Shown here: positions 35,426 to 43,569 of the stretch, in pieces
Layout of the letters: every line of letters starts with the position of its first letter
Position numbering within the stretch: position 1 is the first letter of the stretch
NCBI GenBank assembly: GCA_965212165.1
Contig: OZ243096.1
Location: 62,001 to 126,000, forward strand
Direction: 5' to 3'
From: RHLJ01 sp965212165
GTDB lineage: Bacteria; Bacteroidota; Rhodothermia; Balneolales; Balneolaceae
DNA: 64,000 bases
Program-made: the position numbers and the translations under genes
The notes under the pieces: generated by a model
What the model was told of the DNA's origin: nothing
The model's input: the letters and a program-made list of their open reading frames with translations, nothing else
Databases searched by the model: none

Positions 35426-37077
35426 TTTTCTACTACTGTTTTACTCTCTTTTTTGGGAGTAAATCCAGATCCAGATTTAGCAAACTTGAGGCTCGCTTTT
35501 ACGAAATCAACGAATAGTGGTTGTGGGTTATTTACTGTACTTCGTAATTCTGGGTGAAATTGAACTCCGACAAACCAAGGGTGATCAGGAATTTCAACAA
35601 TTTCCACCAAATCTCGTTCTGGGTTCATTCCAGAAAGTTGCATACCATTTTCTATTAATTTGTAACGAAGATTATTGTTTACTTCGTAACGATGGCGATG
35701 GCGCTCGTCTACAAGTTCAGATCCATATGCTTGATATGCCTTAGTTCCTTTATCTAGTTTACAAGTATATTTACCAAGTCGCATGGTTCCTCCCATATTT
35801 TCAATATCCTTTTGATCATGCATGATATCGATTATTGGGTACTCTGAATCTTGATCAAATTCAGTGCTATTTGCGTCTTTCCAGCCACACACATTTCGGG
35901 CATATTCAATTACAGCACACTGCATTCCTAAGCAAATACCAAAAAATGGAATGTTATTAGTACGTGCATATTTTACTGCTGATAGTTTTCCTTCTATTCC
36001 TCTACCACCAAACCCAGGAGCTACGAGAATCCCAGACATTCCATCCAGTTTTTTTGCGACATTCTTTTCAGTAAGGTTATCTGATTGCACCCATTTTATT
36101 TTAACTTTGCAGTCATTTACCGCTCCAGCATGTATAAATGCTTCTACAATTGATTTATATGAATCGTGATGCTCTACATACTTTCCTACTAATGCAATTT
36201 CAATTGAACCTGATGGATTACAAACTGCCTCAACAAAACCTATCCAATTATCTAAGTTAGGCTCTTTTGTGTCAAGCTTTAACTTTTCAATAACACGCAA
36301 ATCTAATTTTTGCTGTTGCATTAATAATGGAACTTCATAAATACTTCTAGCATCAATCGATTCAATTACATCCTCTAACTCTACGTTACAAAAACGAGCT
36401 ACTTTACTTCTGATAGATTCATCTAATGGATGTTCAGTTCTACAAACTAAAATATCTGGTTGAAGTCCGCTTTCAGATAATGTTTTTACTGAATGCTGTG
36501 TAGGCTTAGTTTTTAACTCTCCAGCAGCAGCAAGGTAAGGTACTAATGTTAAGTGGATTGAAAGGGTATTTGCGCGACCAACATTGTATCTAAGTTGTCG
36601 AACAGCTTCGATGTATGGAAGACTTTCAATGTCACCAACCGTACCGCCTATTTCAATAATTACTACATCATATTTTTCAGACTGCCCAAGCTTTAAAACA
36701 TGAGACTGAATCTCATCTGTGATATGTGGGATAACTTGAACTGTTTTTCCAAGGTAAGCTCCTTGGCGCTCTTTCATAATTACATCGTAGTAGATACGAC
36801 CAGTAGTTACATTATTGGCTTGAGAGGTTTTGATGTCAAGAAACCGCTCATAGTGACCCAAATCTAAATCTGTTTCTGCTCCATCATCTGTTACATAAAC
36901 TTCCCCATGTTCATATGGGTTCATTGTTCCTGGATCTACATTTATGTAAGGATCTAGTTTTTGAACAGTAACTTTAAGACCTCGGGCAACTAATAATCGC
37001 CCTAAAGATGCGCAAATTATTCCTTTTCCTAGTGAAGAAGTTACCCCGCCGGTAACAAATATATACTTAGTAGACAT
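35422..37077 (-). CDS. pyrG: CTP synthase
   Basis: 551 aa, the standard length. The amidoligase domain starts FVTGGVTSSLGKGIICASLG (ATP P-loop) and includes KLDPYINVDPGTMNPYEHGEV. The C-terminal class I glutaminase has the nucleophile Cys in FFGICLGMQCAVIE, preceded by GGRGIEGK, and the His-Glu pair in GVQFHPELRS. It makes CTP from UTP and glutamine. It leads the pair with a NUDIX gene. Confidence 0.98.
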   Translation of the reverse strand: MSTKYIFVTGGVTSSLGKGIICASLGRLLVARGLKVTVQKLDPYINVDPGTMNPYEHGEVYVTDDGAETDLDLGHYERFLDIKTSQANNVTTGRIYYDVIMKERQGAYLGKTVQVIPHITDEIQSHVLKLGQSEKYDVVIIEIGGTVGDIESLPYIEAVRQLRYNVGRANTLSIHLTLVPYLAAAGELKTKPTQHSVKTLSESGLQPDILVCRTEHPLDESIRSKVARFCNVELEDVIESIDARSIYEVPLLMQQQKLDLRVIEKLKLDTKEPNLDNWIGFVEAVCNPSGSIEIALVGKYVEHHDSYKSIVEAFIHAGAVNDCKVKIKWVQSDNLTEKNVAKKLDGMSGILVAPGFGGRGIEGKLSAVKYARTNNIPFFGICLGMQCAVIEYARNVCGWKDANSTEFDQDSEYPIIDIMHDQKDIENMGGTMRLGKYTCKLDKGTKAYQAYGSELVDERHRHRYEVNNNLRYKLIENGMQLSGMNPERDLVEIVEIPDHPWFVGVQFHPELRSTVNNPQPLFVDFVKASLKFAKSGSGFTPKKESKTVVEK

Positions 37078-37165
37078 TTAGAAGAGAGTGAAGTTGATGG
37101 ATGGAAAAGATAGCATACTCGTTCACCTTCTTCAATTATATAAACAGGAAATTTCGATTATTTAC

Positions 37166-38005
37166 TCACAAGTTTTCCACAACCTCTTTAAGTAAATCCG
37201 GTTTATCAGAAAAAATTCCTCTTGCACCACTCATTATAATCTTTTTCATCAATTCTTTTTCATTTACTGTATAAATGAAAAAAGGAATCTTATTTGCTTT
37301 TAGATCTTCAATCCATTTATCTGTAAGCTGACGATGACTGCAATTAAAAGCATCTACCTTATATTTTGCAACTAGCTCCGATGGCAATAGATCTCCAGAT
37401 TGACTTTTTTCATATAAAATCGCTTTTGGCATTTCTGGCGCCAATTGCTCTAAATGTACCATCACTCGGTAATCAAAACTTGAAAATAATACCTGACCAC
37501 TAACACCAGCTTCGTTTACAATTCTAAGTGCTTTTTCAATTATTCCACCACTTATGCTATTCGTTACTGCTTCTGTTTTAATTTCAATATTGACCGCAAT
37601 TTTATCTTTTGTATAGCTAAGTACTTCTTCTAGAGTTGGGAAGGGCTCGCCTGCATATTTCTGACTAAACCATGCTCCTGTCTCTAATTTTTTAAGCTCA
37701 CTTAGAGTAAAACTACTAACAAGTCCAGCTGCATCGGTCGTACGATCAACAGTTTCATCGTGTACAACAACAGGTATTCCATCTTTTGATAAAGATACAT
37801 CTAACTCGATCATTTCGGCATTCAATTCTATCGCAAGTTTGAACGCTGAGTGAGTATTTTCTGGGGCATAAGAACTAGCTCCACGATGAGCTATAACAAC
37901 AAAATTATCTTCATTTTGATTGGGTAAATTTGGTAGAGAACTAGTTTGTGCCATTATCTGAAAAGATATTAAAGCCATAGCTATAGTTGAGAATAATCGT
38001 ATCAT
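37166..38005 (-). CDS. Secreted glycerophosphodiester phosphodiesterase
   Basis: 279 aa with a signal peptide (RLFSTIAMALISFQIMAQ). Motifs: VIAHRGASSYAPENTHSAFKLA (catalytic His-Arg and Glu), MIELDVSLSKDGIPVVVHDETVDRTTDAAG (metal Glu-x-Asp and second His) and VNIEIKTEA. It releases glycerol phosphate from phospholipid head groups in the periplasm. It lies 88 nt upstream of pyrG on the same strand without clear linkage. Confidence 0.92.
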   Translation of the reverse strand: MIRLFSTIAMALISFQIMAQTSSLPNLPNQNEDNFVVIAHRGASSYAPENTHSAFKLAIELNAEMIELDVSLSKDGIPVVVHDETVDRTTDAAGLVSSFTLSELKKLETGAWFSQKYAGEPFPTLEEVLSYTKDKIAVNIEIKTEAVTNSISGGIIEKALRIVNEAGVSGQVLFSSFDYRVMVHLEQLAPEMPKAILYEKSQSGDLLPSELVAKYKVDAFNCSHRQLTDKWIEDLKANKIPFFIYTVNEKELMKKIIMSGARGIFSDKPDLLKEVVENL

Positions 38006-38146
38006 AATCCTTCAATATTAATTGAGTTACAATAAACAATTTTTCCCTTTATTGAAGCATAGAAAACCTTCAATTCTTTTCAATTCAATGCCACTAAAGA
38101 ATTATTATCCTTTAAAAGCAGAGTCCTAATAAATTTTTTTAATCCC

Positions 38147-38497
38147 TTAGTTCTGTGAATTAATAACCCTTTTGATTGCTTTATTTAATAGAGAGTCGAA
38201 CGAATCTGTGTGAGTGAGAATGTAATACACAAAATATAGCCCTAATGTTGTTGTAATACTTCCAACAACAGTCATAATAGTTGCAATCCAAGCTGGTTGA
38301 ATAATATTGAGAACTGAAAGCGCTACCACGCTTAAGCCTAAAAAAATCTGAGATAATGCTGATAACAAATGTAATCCATTAACTGAATGGACTCTATCAA
38401 AAAAAACAGAAAAACTACTAAGGTTTCGGGTAGGTATATCTATCCGAATTGAGTTCTCTTGAACTAAAGAATTTTTTTCTTTTGGTTCCTCGTACAT
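38147..38497 (-). CDS. Unknown small two-helix membrane protein
   Basis: 116 aa that I do not recognise. An N-terminal polar part (about 1-38) is followed by two hydrophobic stretches, LSALSQIFLGLSVVALSVLNII and WIATIMTVVGSITTTLGLYFVYYIL, then a short basic tail (NKAIKRVINSQN). It is probably an inner-membrane protein. It is divergent from rlmB, with 73 nt between the start codons, which suggests a shared intergenic promoter region. No function can be assigned. Confidence 0.65.
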   Translation of the reverse strand: MYEEPKEKNSLVQENSIRIDIPTRNLSSFSVFFDRVHSVNGLHLLSALSQIFLGLSVVALSVLNIIQPAWIATIMTVVGSITTTLGLYFVYYILTHTDSFDSLLNKAIKRVINSQN

Positions 38498-38543
38498 GTC
38501 CTTACTTTTTAACTTACTGCGACAATTGATTATTTATAATAAT

Positions 38544-38555
38544 AAAAGCGCTTTT
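38544..38555. repeat. Perfect palindrome AAAAGCGCTTTT upstream of rlmB
   Basis: A gapless 12-bp palindrome lies 16 nt before the rlmB start codon. The same core occurs after rocD at 4166. It may be an operator half of a shared system or chance in AT-rich DNA. Confidence 0.35.
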
Positions 38556-38570
38556 CATTTAAAATTAATT

Positions 38571-39320
38571 ATGTCTAAATCAGAAAATTTTTTCGTCTAC
38601 GGAAAGAAACCAGTAGAAGAAACATTAACAGAAAAAGCTAAACAGGTTGATAAAATATTTATCAAGAACTCAATAAGTCCAAGTTCTTATAAAGACTTAT
38701 ATGAAACCGCTTCCATGAATCGAATACCCTTGGTAACAGTTCCTGAAGCTAAGCTTCTCAACTTGGTAGGAAGAGTGAATCATCAAGGATTTGTTGCATT
38801 AATAAGCAAAATCGAGTACTCGAATTTTTTTGATTGGATTGAAACTCAGAATTTAGCGAGTAATCCAGCTGTACTTTTACTAGACGGAATTGAAGATCCA
38901 CATAACCTTGGAGCAATTTTAAGAACAGCTGCTGCCGCTGGAGTTTCTGCTGTAATAGTTCCAACTCAGAATCAGTCTCCAGTAAATGCGACCGTTTTTA
39001 AAACATCTGCTGGAACTGCAGGTAGAATTCCAATTATTCGTGTGCATGATACGAACCAAGGTTTTAAAGATTTAAAACTTGCAGGGTTTAAAATTCTTGG
39101 CTTAGATGCTTCTGCAGAAAACGGAATTTGGGAAACATCTTTTAATGCACCAACAGCATTTTTAATTGGTAACGAAGGTCGTGGAATATCCAAAAGTATA
39201 ATGAAGAGTTGTGATGAGCTTATAAAATTACCCATGGAGAATAATGTAGAATCTCTTAATGCTTCGGTTACTGCTGCCTTAGTTAGCTATGAATGGAAAC
39301 GTCAAAAATCAATCATATAG
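38571..39320 (+). CDS. rlmB: 23S rRNA (guanosine-2'-O-)-methyltransferase RlmB
   Basis: 249 aa from the ATG at 38571 (MSKSENFFVYGKKPVEE); the open frame reaches back to 38496 but that part is not family-like. An N-terminal L30e-like substrate-binding domain precedes the SPOUT/TrmH knot, with LLDGIEDPHNLGAILRTAAAAGV, the SAM motif LIGNEGRGIS and ESLNASVTAAL. It methylates G2251 in 23S rRNA or acts on a similar rRNA/tRNA site. Its end overlaps the convergent NamZ-type gene by 12 nt. Confidence 0.92.
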   Translation: MSKSENFFVYGKKPVEETLTEKAKQVDKIFIKNSISPSSYKDLYETASMNRIPLVTVPEAKLLNLVGRVNHQGFVALISKIEYSNFFDWIETQNLASNPAVLLLDGIEDPHNLGAILRTAAAAGVSAVIVPTQNQSPVNATVFKTSAGTAGRIPIIRVHDTNQGFKDLKLAGFKILGLDASAENGIWETSFNAPTAFLIGNEGRGISKSIMKSCDELIKLPMENNVESLNASVTAALVSYEWKRQKSII

Positions 39321-40535
39321 GAGATATTTCTTCCTATTTACTAGATACTCTTCAAAGTTACTCCCCCAATTGGCTTCTCCAGTCCAATTTAATACTCGAC
39401 GAGTTCCACTTAACAAGAAAAAATGATCTCTGTATTTATAATCTACACTCATCGAGATCATTTTATTTTCGAATAGTTTGAGAAGGTCTAATCCAAATTC
39501 TACAGGTCTTGAAAAGTCTGAAGTTGGAGATAGTGTAACACCATAAATCTTTTCACCTTCAAATTTAGGCGAATTAGATTTACCAGGAATTGATCGAGGA
39601 ACAAATGAAATAGTATCCATTTGTATAAAATACTTCTCTTCCAGTATTTTAAATTCCTCAGGTAAGAATTTGATTTGCGGAGCCCCAATTGTTAAAAATG
39701 GATTCTCAGTACCACGCCCTTCTGAAATATTTACTCCTTCAAAGAAACACGTACCCAAGTAAACGAAAGCATGCTCAAATGTTGGAAGGTTTGGAGATGG
39801 TGAAATCCAAGGCAGTCCAGTTTCTGGCCATTTCATTGAACGCTCCCAACCATCTAATTTGATTACCTTCACAATCGGTTGTTTCTCTGTATCTAACCAA
39901 TTTTCACCAATTGCCATAAGGGCTAGCTCTCCTAATGTAAGACCATGTGAAACTGGAATTGGATATGAACCGATAAATGATTTGTATTCATCTTCTAAAA
40001 TCCATCCAGCAATATACTCACCACCAGCAGGATTTGGTCGATCCAAAATCCATACTTCTTTGTCAAACTCTGCACCCGCTTCCAGTATGAATTTCATTGT
40101 ACTATTGTATGTATAAAATCTTGCACCTACATCTTGCATGTCAAAGAGCAATATATCTACAGAGTCCAACATTTCTTTAGTTGGACGCTTGTTAGAATCA
40201 TAAAGAGAAAAAACTGGTAATCCTGTTAGTTTATCTATTCCATTTTTAATTAACTCACCATCAGCTATATCTCCCCTATAGCCATGTTCTGGCGCAAAAA
40301 TGGATGTAATATTTACTCCTGAAGCTATTAGTGTATCCAATACATGAGCATTACCGACTCTAGCTGTATGATTAATTACTAATCCTACTCTTTTACCTAG
40401 AAGCTCAGGTAAGTTATTTTCAATTAGTACTTGAGCTCCCGTTTTAACTTGTATCACAGAATTATTCTGAGGTGCAGTACACGCAGAGCTAATAAAGGCT
40501 AGCACAAAAATTATATAGTTAAGATTTTTCTTCAT
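39309..40535 (-). CDS. NamZ-type (DUF1343) exo-beta-N-acetylmuramidase lipoprotein
   Basis: 408 aa. The lipoprotein leader is KKNLNYIIFVLAFISSAC. DUF1343 core: GLVINHTARV, ITSIFAPEHGYRGDIADGE, LLFDMQDVGARFYTYNSTM, WILDRPNPAGGEYIAGWIL and EGRGTENPFLTIGAPQI. Characterised members remove terminal MurNAc from peptidoglycan fragments, so a wall-recycling role at the outer membrane or periplasm is likely. It overlaps rlmB by 12 nt tail to tail. Confidence 0.88.
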   Translation of the reverse strand: MKKNLNYIIFVLAFISSACTAPQNNSVIQVKTGAQVLIENNLPELLGKRVGLVINHTARVGNAHVLDTLIASGVNITSIFAPEHGYRGDIADGELIKNGIDKLTGLPVFSLYDSNKRPTKEMLDSVDILLFDMQDVGARFYTYNSTMKFILEAGAEFDKEVWILDRPNPAGGEYIAGWILEDEYKSFIGSYPIPVSHGLTLGELALMAIGENWLDTEKQPIVKVIKLDGWERSMKWPETGLPWISPSPNLPTFEHAFVYLGTCFFEGVNISEGRGTENPFLTIGAPQIKFLPEEFKILEEKYFIQMDTISFVPRSIPGKSNSPKFEGEKIYGVTLSPTSDFSRPVEFGLDLLKLFENKMISMSVDYKYRDHFFLLSGTRRVLNWTGEANWGSNFEEYLVNRKKYLLYD

Positions 40536-40565
40536 TATGAAAGGTACATTTTGATTTATTTAAAC

Positions 40566-40595
40566 AAAAAAAGCCTCGGTTATTTCGAGGCTTTT
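40566..40595 (-). terminator. Rho-independent terminator after ndk
   Basis: A 10-bp stem, AAAAGCCTCG (40569-40578) with CGAGGCTTTT (40586-40595), is followed on the minus strand by a run of seven T ending at 40566. It lies 21 nt past the ndk stop. Confidence 0.88.
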
Positions 40596-40615
40596 AAAAT
40601 CAAATATGAAATTGA

Positions 40616-41047
40616 TCAGGCTTTGTTAGCTACAACATCTGATTCTGAAAAGAAATATGCTGCTTCAATTTTACCATTCTCAACTGAATCTGAGCCGTGA
40701 ATAATATTTTCGCTAAGACTATCAGCGAATTCAGCGCGAATAGTTCCAGCTTCAGCTTCTGCCGGATTTGTAGCTCCAATGAAGGTTCTGAAGTCTGCCA
40801 CAGCGTTATCTTTTTCCAAAATCATAGGAACACACGCTCCGCTACTCATGAATTCACAAAGCTCTCCATAAAATGGGCGCTCTTTATGTACCTCATAAAA
40901 TCCACCAGCAGTTGCTGATGTAAGGCGAGTTAGTTTCATCGCAAGAATAGTAAAACCAGCGTCTTGAATTCTTTTTGTCACTTCTCCAATTAGTCCTTTT
41001 CGAACACAATCGGGTTTGAGAATAGTTAATGTTCTTTCTATTGCCAT
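40616..41047 (-). CDS. ndk: Nucleoside diphosphate kinase
   Basis: 143 aa, the standard length. TLTILKPDCVRKGLIGEV at the N-terminus, YEVHKERPFYGELCEFMSSG, GATNPAEAEAGTIRAEFA and the active-site histidine H117 in SENIIHGSDS. It balances nucleoside triphosphates. A single gene with its own terminator. Confidence 0.98.
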   Translation of the reverse strand: MAIERTLTILKPDCVRKGLIGEVTKRIQDAGFTILAMKLTRLTSATAGGFYEVHKERPFYGELCEFMSSGACVPMILEKDNAVADFRTFIGATNPAEAEAGTIRAEFADSLSENIIHGSDSVENGKIEAAYFFSESDVVANKA

Positions 41048-41074
41048 TGTTTAGTTTTATTAAAATTTTGTAAC

Positions 41075-41110
41075 AAGCATTTAAGGAAGCTCTCTTCAAA
41101 ATGCTTTTTT
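41075..41110 (+). terminator. Terminator-like hairpin in the ndk/cyclase divergent region
   Basis: On the plus strand AAGCATTT (41075-41082) pairs with AAATGCTT (41099-41106). An inner stem GAAG-CTCT-CTTC sits between them and TTTT follows. It lies between the ndk start and the cyclase start, where no plus-strand gene ends. It may be a leader attenuator for the cyclase gene or a small-RNA end. Confidence 0.4.
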
Positions 41111-41159
41111 AAAGATACGGTTTGATCCAATAACTATCGAGTTAAGTACTAAGCATATT

Positions 41160-43010
41160 TTGAAACAAGAAGGACAACGATATTTTTTTAATTGGTCTAT
41201 TCAATTAAAGGCTAAGCCAGAACTGCTCTGGCCCTTAGTTTCGGATACGAATGCAATATTTCGGTTGATGGGGTTTGGCTCGATTAAGAAAACCCAGTTA
41301 TCTCGTTCTGCACCTAAAGGTTTTTTAGGGATTACAAATGCCAGACTAAGTTCTTACCTGCATTGGGAACAAGAGCCTTATATTTGGGAAAAGCCTTTTC
41401 GTTTTGGAACTATACGGCGTTATAAAATTGGGTTATTTAAAAATTTCAGATTCCTTGTTGATCTAGTTCCGAATGCTAATGGTACTGAAGTCCGCACACA
41501 ATTTTGGATCACTCCACAAAAACCTTTTCTTTTTTCTTTTCTTAAATTTTGTTTTGAAGGTTTTCTAAAGCGACGTTATATCCAAATTCTAAAGAAATTT
41601 GATTCGTGCGCAACAAAAGAAACTCTACCATATATTTTTAATGGGCCAAAAACACTTGTTCGTGGAGCTGAATCAAAAATTCATTCTATCACAAACCAAC
41701 TTATAAAAGAAACTCGACGAAAAAGAATCATTAATCACCTCCTTGAATATCTTCGGAAAGCTGATGATGAGGACTTAATTCGAATACATCCCTTTATGCT
41801 TGCTGAATATTGGGGAGAAAAAAAGTATTCTGTTTTAAATGTATTTCTACATGCAGCAAAATTAAATCTGCTAGATTTTTCATGGGATGTATGTTGCCCT
41901 AATTGTAAATACCCGAGAAATAACTTTAGGAAGCTAAAAGAGAGTAGAGCTAGTTTATTTTGCGATGAATGCGATCTTGAATATGATTTAGATTTTAATA
42001 CAAATACCCATCTTGTATTCACTCCTCATCCATTAATACGAAAAATATCAGATAGAAAATATTCTCTTGGAGACCCCCAATCTACACCTCATAAAGTATC
42101 TCAACACTACTTGAATATTGGAGAGTCTGCTTATCTAAAAGTTCAGCTAGAAGAAGGAACTTACATATTTAAAAGTCATATGCATTCAGGCGAATTAATA
42201 TTACACGTTCGTGAGGAAGGGTTAGATACAGTTTCTTTAATTATTACAGATGAAGATTTTGAGGGACAAGAGGTTAAAGTTTCAACTAACCCTAATCTTA
42301 CATTTGTAAATAATTCTTCCAAAAAGATCGTCTGTTTTTTAGAAAAGAAAGACTGGAAGGAAGACGCAACTTATGCTAGTGAAGTTAGTTCCGCTCATGA
42401 CTTCCGATCATTATTTTCGAGAGAAGCCCTTAAAGAGGGTGCCAATGTAAAAGCCTCAGGAGTAACCATACTATTTACAGATATTATGAACTCCACTGAA
42501 TTTTATCAGCAAGAAGGTGACGACATGGCTATTGGTAGAGTGATGAATCATTTTAAAATAATTCAATCTATAGTTGCTGAGGAACGTGGTGGAATAGTTA
42601 AAACTATTGGTGATTCGGTAATGGCTGTATTCCGAGAACCTATTTCTGCATTAAAAGCAGTAGAACGTATCCAGCAGATTTTCTCAGGTTCTTCAGCACT
42701 TGGTGAATCTTTCAAGTTAAAAGCTGGTGTACATTATGGTGATTGTATGGCTGTAAATCTGAATGGGAGAACTGATTATTTTGGAACTACAGTTAATATA
42801 GCTGCTCGACTTGTGGATGCAGCTAAAGAAAAAGAAGTAGTCATTTCTGAAGCTTGTTATAATCATCCCGATGTTAAACTTTACTTAGAAAGGAAAGACA
42901 AAACTCTTTTTATAAAAGGAAATACTATTGAATTAAAAGGCTTTGAGGATAAAGAATTCAAAGTAAAACAACTTCGCTTAGAACGCCCATCTTTACGTTT
43001 AGTCGTTTAA
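41160..43010 (+). CDS. Class III adenylate/guanylate cyclase with SRPBCC-like and zinc-ribbon N-terminal parts
   Basis: 616 aa, started at a TTG because the SRPBCC-like segment (FNWSIQLKAKPELLWPLVSD) begins immediately and no ATG occurs before residue 38. Order: SRPBCC-like lipid/ligand domain (about 8-150), helical stretch, zinc-ribbon-like CPNCKYP...FCDECDLEYD (about 245-278), a DUF5939-like beta domain, then the cyclase domain from about residue 435. There GVTILFTDIMNSTEF carries the metal Asp, KTIGDSVMAVF carries the second Asp and a purine-selective Lys, and TDYFGTTVNIAARLV the Asn/Arg. All catalytic residues appear present, so it should make cAMP or cGMP; cAMP is more likely. Confidence 0.87.
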   Translation: MKQEGQRYFFNWSIQLKAKPELLWPLVSDTNAIFRLMGFGSIKKTQLSRSAPKGFLGITNARLSSYLHWEQEPYIWEKPFRFGTIRRYKIGLFKNFRFLVDLVPNANGTEVRTQFWITPQKPFLFSFLKFCFEGFLKRRYIQILKKFDSCATKETLPYIFNGPKTLVRGAESKIHSITNQLIKETRRKRIINHLLEYLRKADDEDLIRIHPFMLAEYWGEKKYSVLNVFLHAAKLNLLDFSWDVCCPNCKYPRNNFRKLKESRASLFCDECDLEYDLDFNTNTHLVFTPHPLIRKISDRKYSLGDPQSTPHKVSQHYLNIGESAYLKVQLEEGTYIFKSHMHSGELILHVREEGLDTVSLIITDEDFEGQEVKVSTNPNLTFVNNSSKKIVCFLEKKDWKEDATYASEVSSAHDFRSLFSREALKEGANVKASGVTILFTDIMNSTEFYQQEGDDMAIGRVMNHFKIIQSIVAEERGGIVKTIGDSVMAVFREPISALKAVERIQQIFSGSSALGESFKLKAGVHYGDCMAVNLNGRTDYFGTTVNIAARLVDAAKEKEVVISEACYNHPDVKLYLERKDKTLFIKGNTIELKGFEDKEFKVKQLRLERPSLRLVV

Positions 43011-43077
43011 ATTTTTACTGATTTAATATTCAGTTTATTGTAGGTTAGTACACTCATTTTCTTACAATTGATATGCT

Positions 43078-43569
43078 ATGAATAAAAGTAAAAATCATCA
43101 TCCATCCATTGCCAATTCAATTACAGCAATGCGACCTAAAAAAAATATCGCGTTAGTGGCTCATGATCATCGTAAATTAGATCTCCTAGATTGGGCAGAG
43201 TTCAACCGGGATCATCTTTCTCATCATAATCTATTTGGAACAGGTACCACCGGCTCTTTAGTTGCGGAACGATTAGATCTTCCTGTTTTCACTTTCAAAA
43301 GTGGACCTCTTGGTGGTGATCTTCAGATTGGATCAGCTATCATTGATAATGAAATTGATATCATGATTTTCTTTTGGGACCCCCTTCAGGCTCAACCACA
43401 TGATGTTGATGTGAAAGCACTGTTACGAATTAGTGTAGTCTATAATATTCCATTAGCATGTAATCGTTCATCAGCAGATTTTTTAATTTCATCACCACTT
43501 ATGGAAACATCATACGACCGATTTATTGTCGATTACAGTCAACGTTTTAAAAAAGAACTCGGTGCCTAA
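43078..43569 (+). CDS. mgsA: Methylglyoxal synthase
   Basis: 163 aa. IALVAHDHRKLDLLDWAEFN, the phosphate-binding GTGTTGSL, KSGPLGGDLQIGSAI with the catalytic aspartates, and FFWDPLQAQPHDVDVKALLRI are diagnostic. It turns dihydroxyacetone phosphate into methylglyoxal, an overflow bypass of glycolysis. Its last codons overlap the probable GTG start of the next gene. Confidence 0.95.
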   Translation: MNKSKNHHPSIANSITAMRPKKNIALVAHDHRKLDLLDWAEFNRDHLSHHNLFGTGTTGSLVAERLDLPVFTFKSGPLGGDLQIGSAIIDNEIDIMIFFWDPLQAQPHDVDVKALLRISVVYNIPLACNRSSADFLISSPLMETSYDRFIVDYSQRFKKELGA

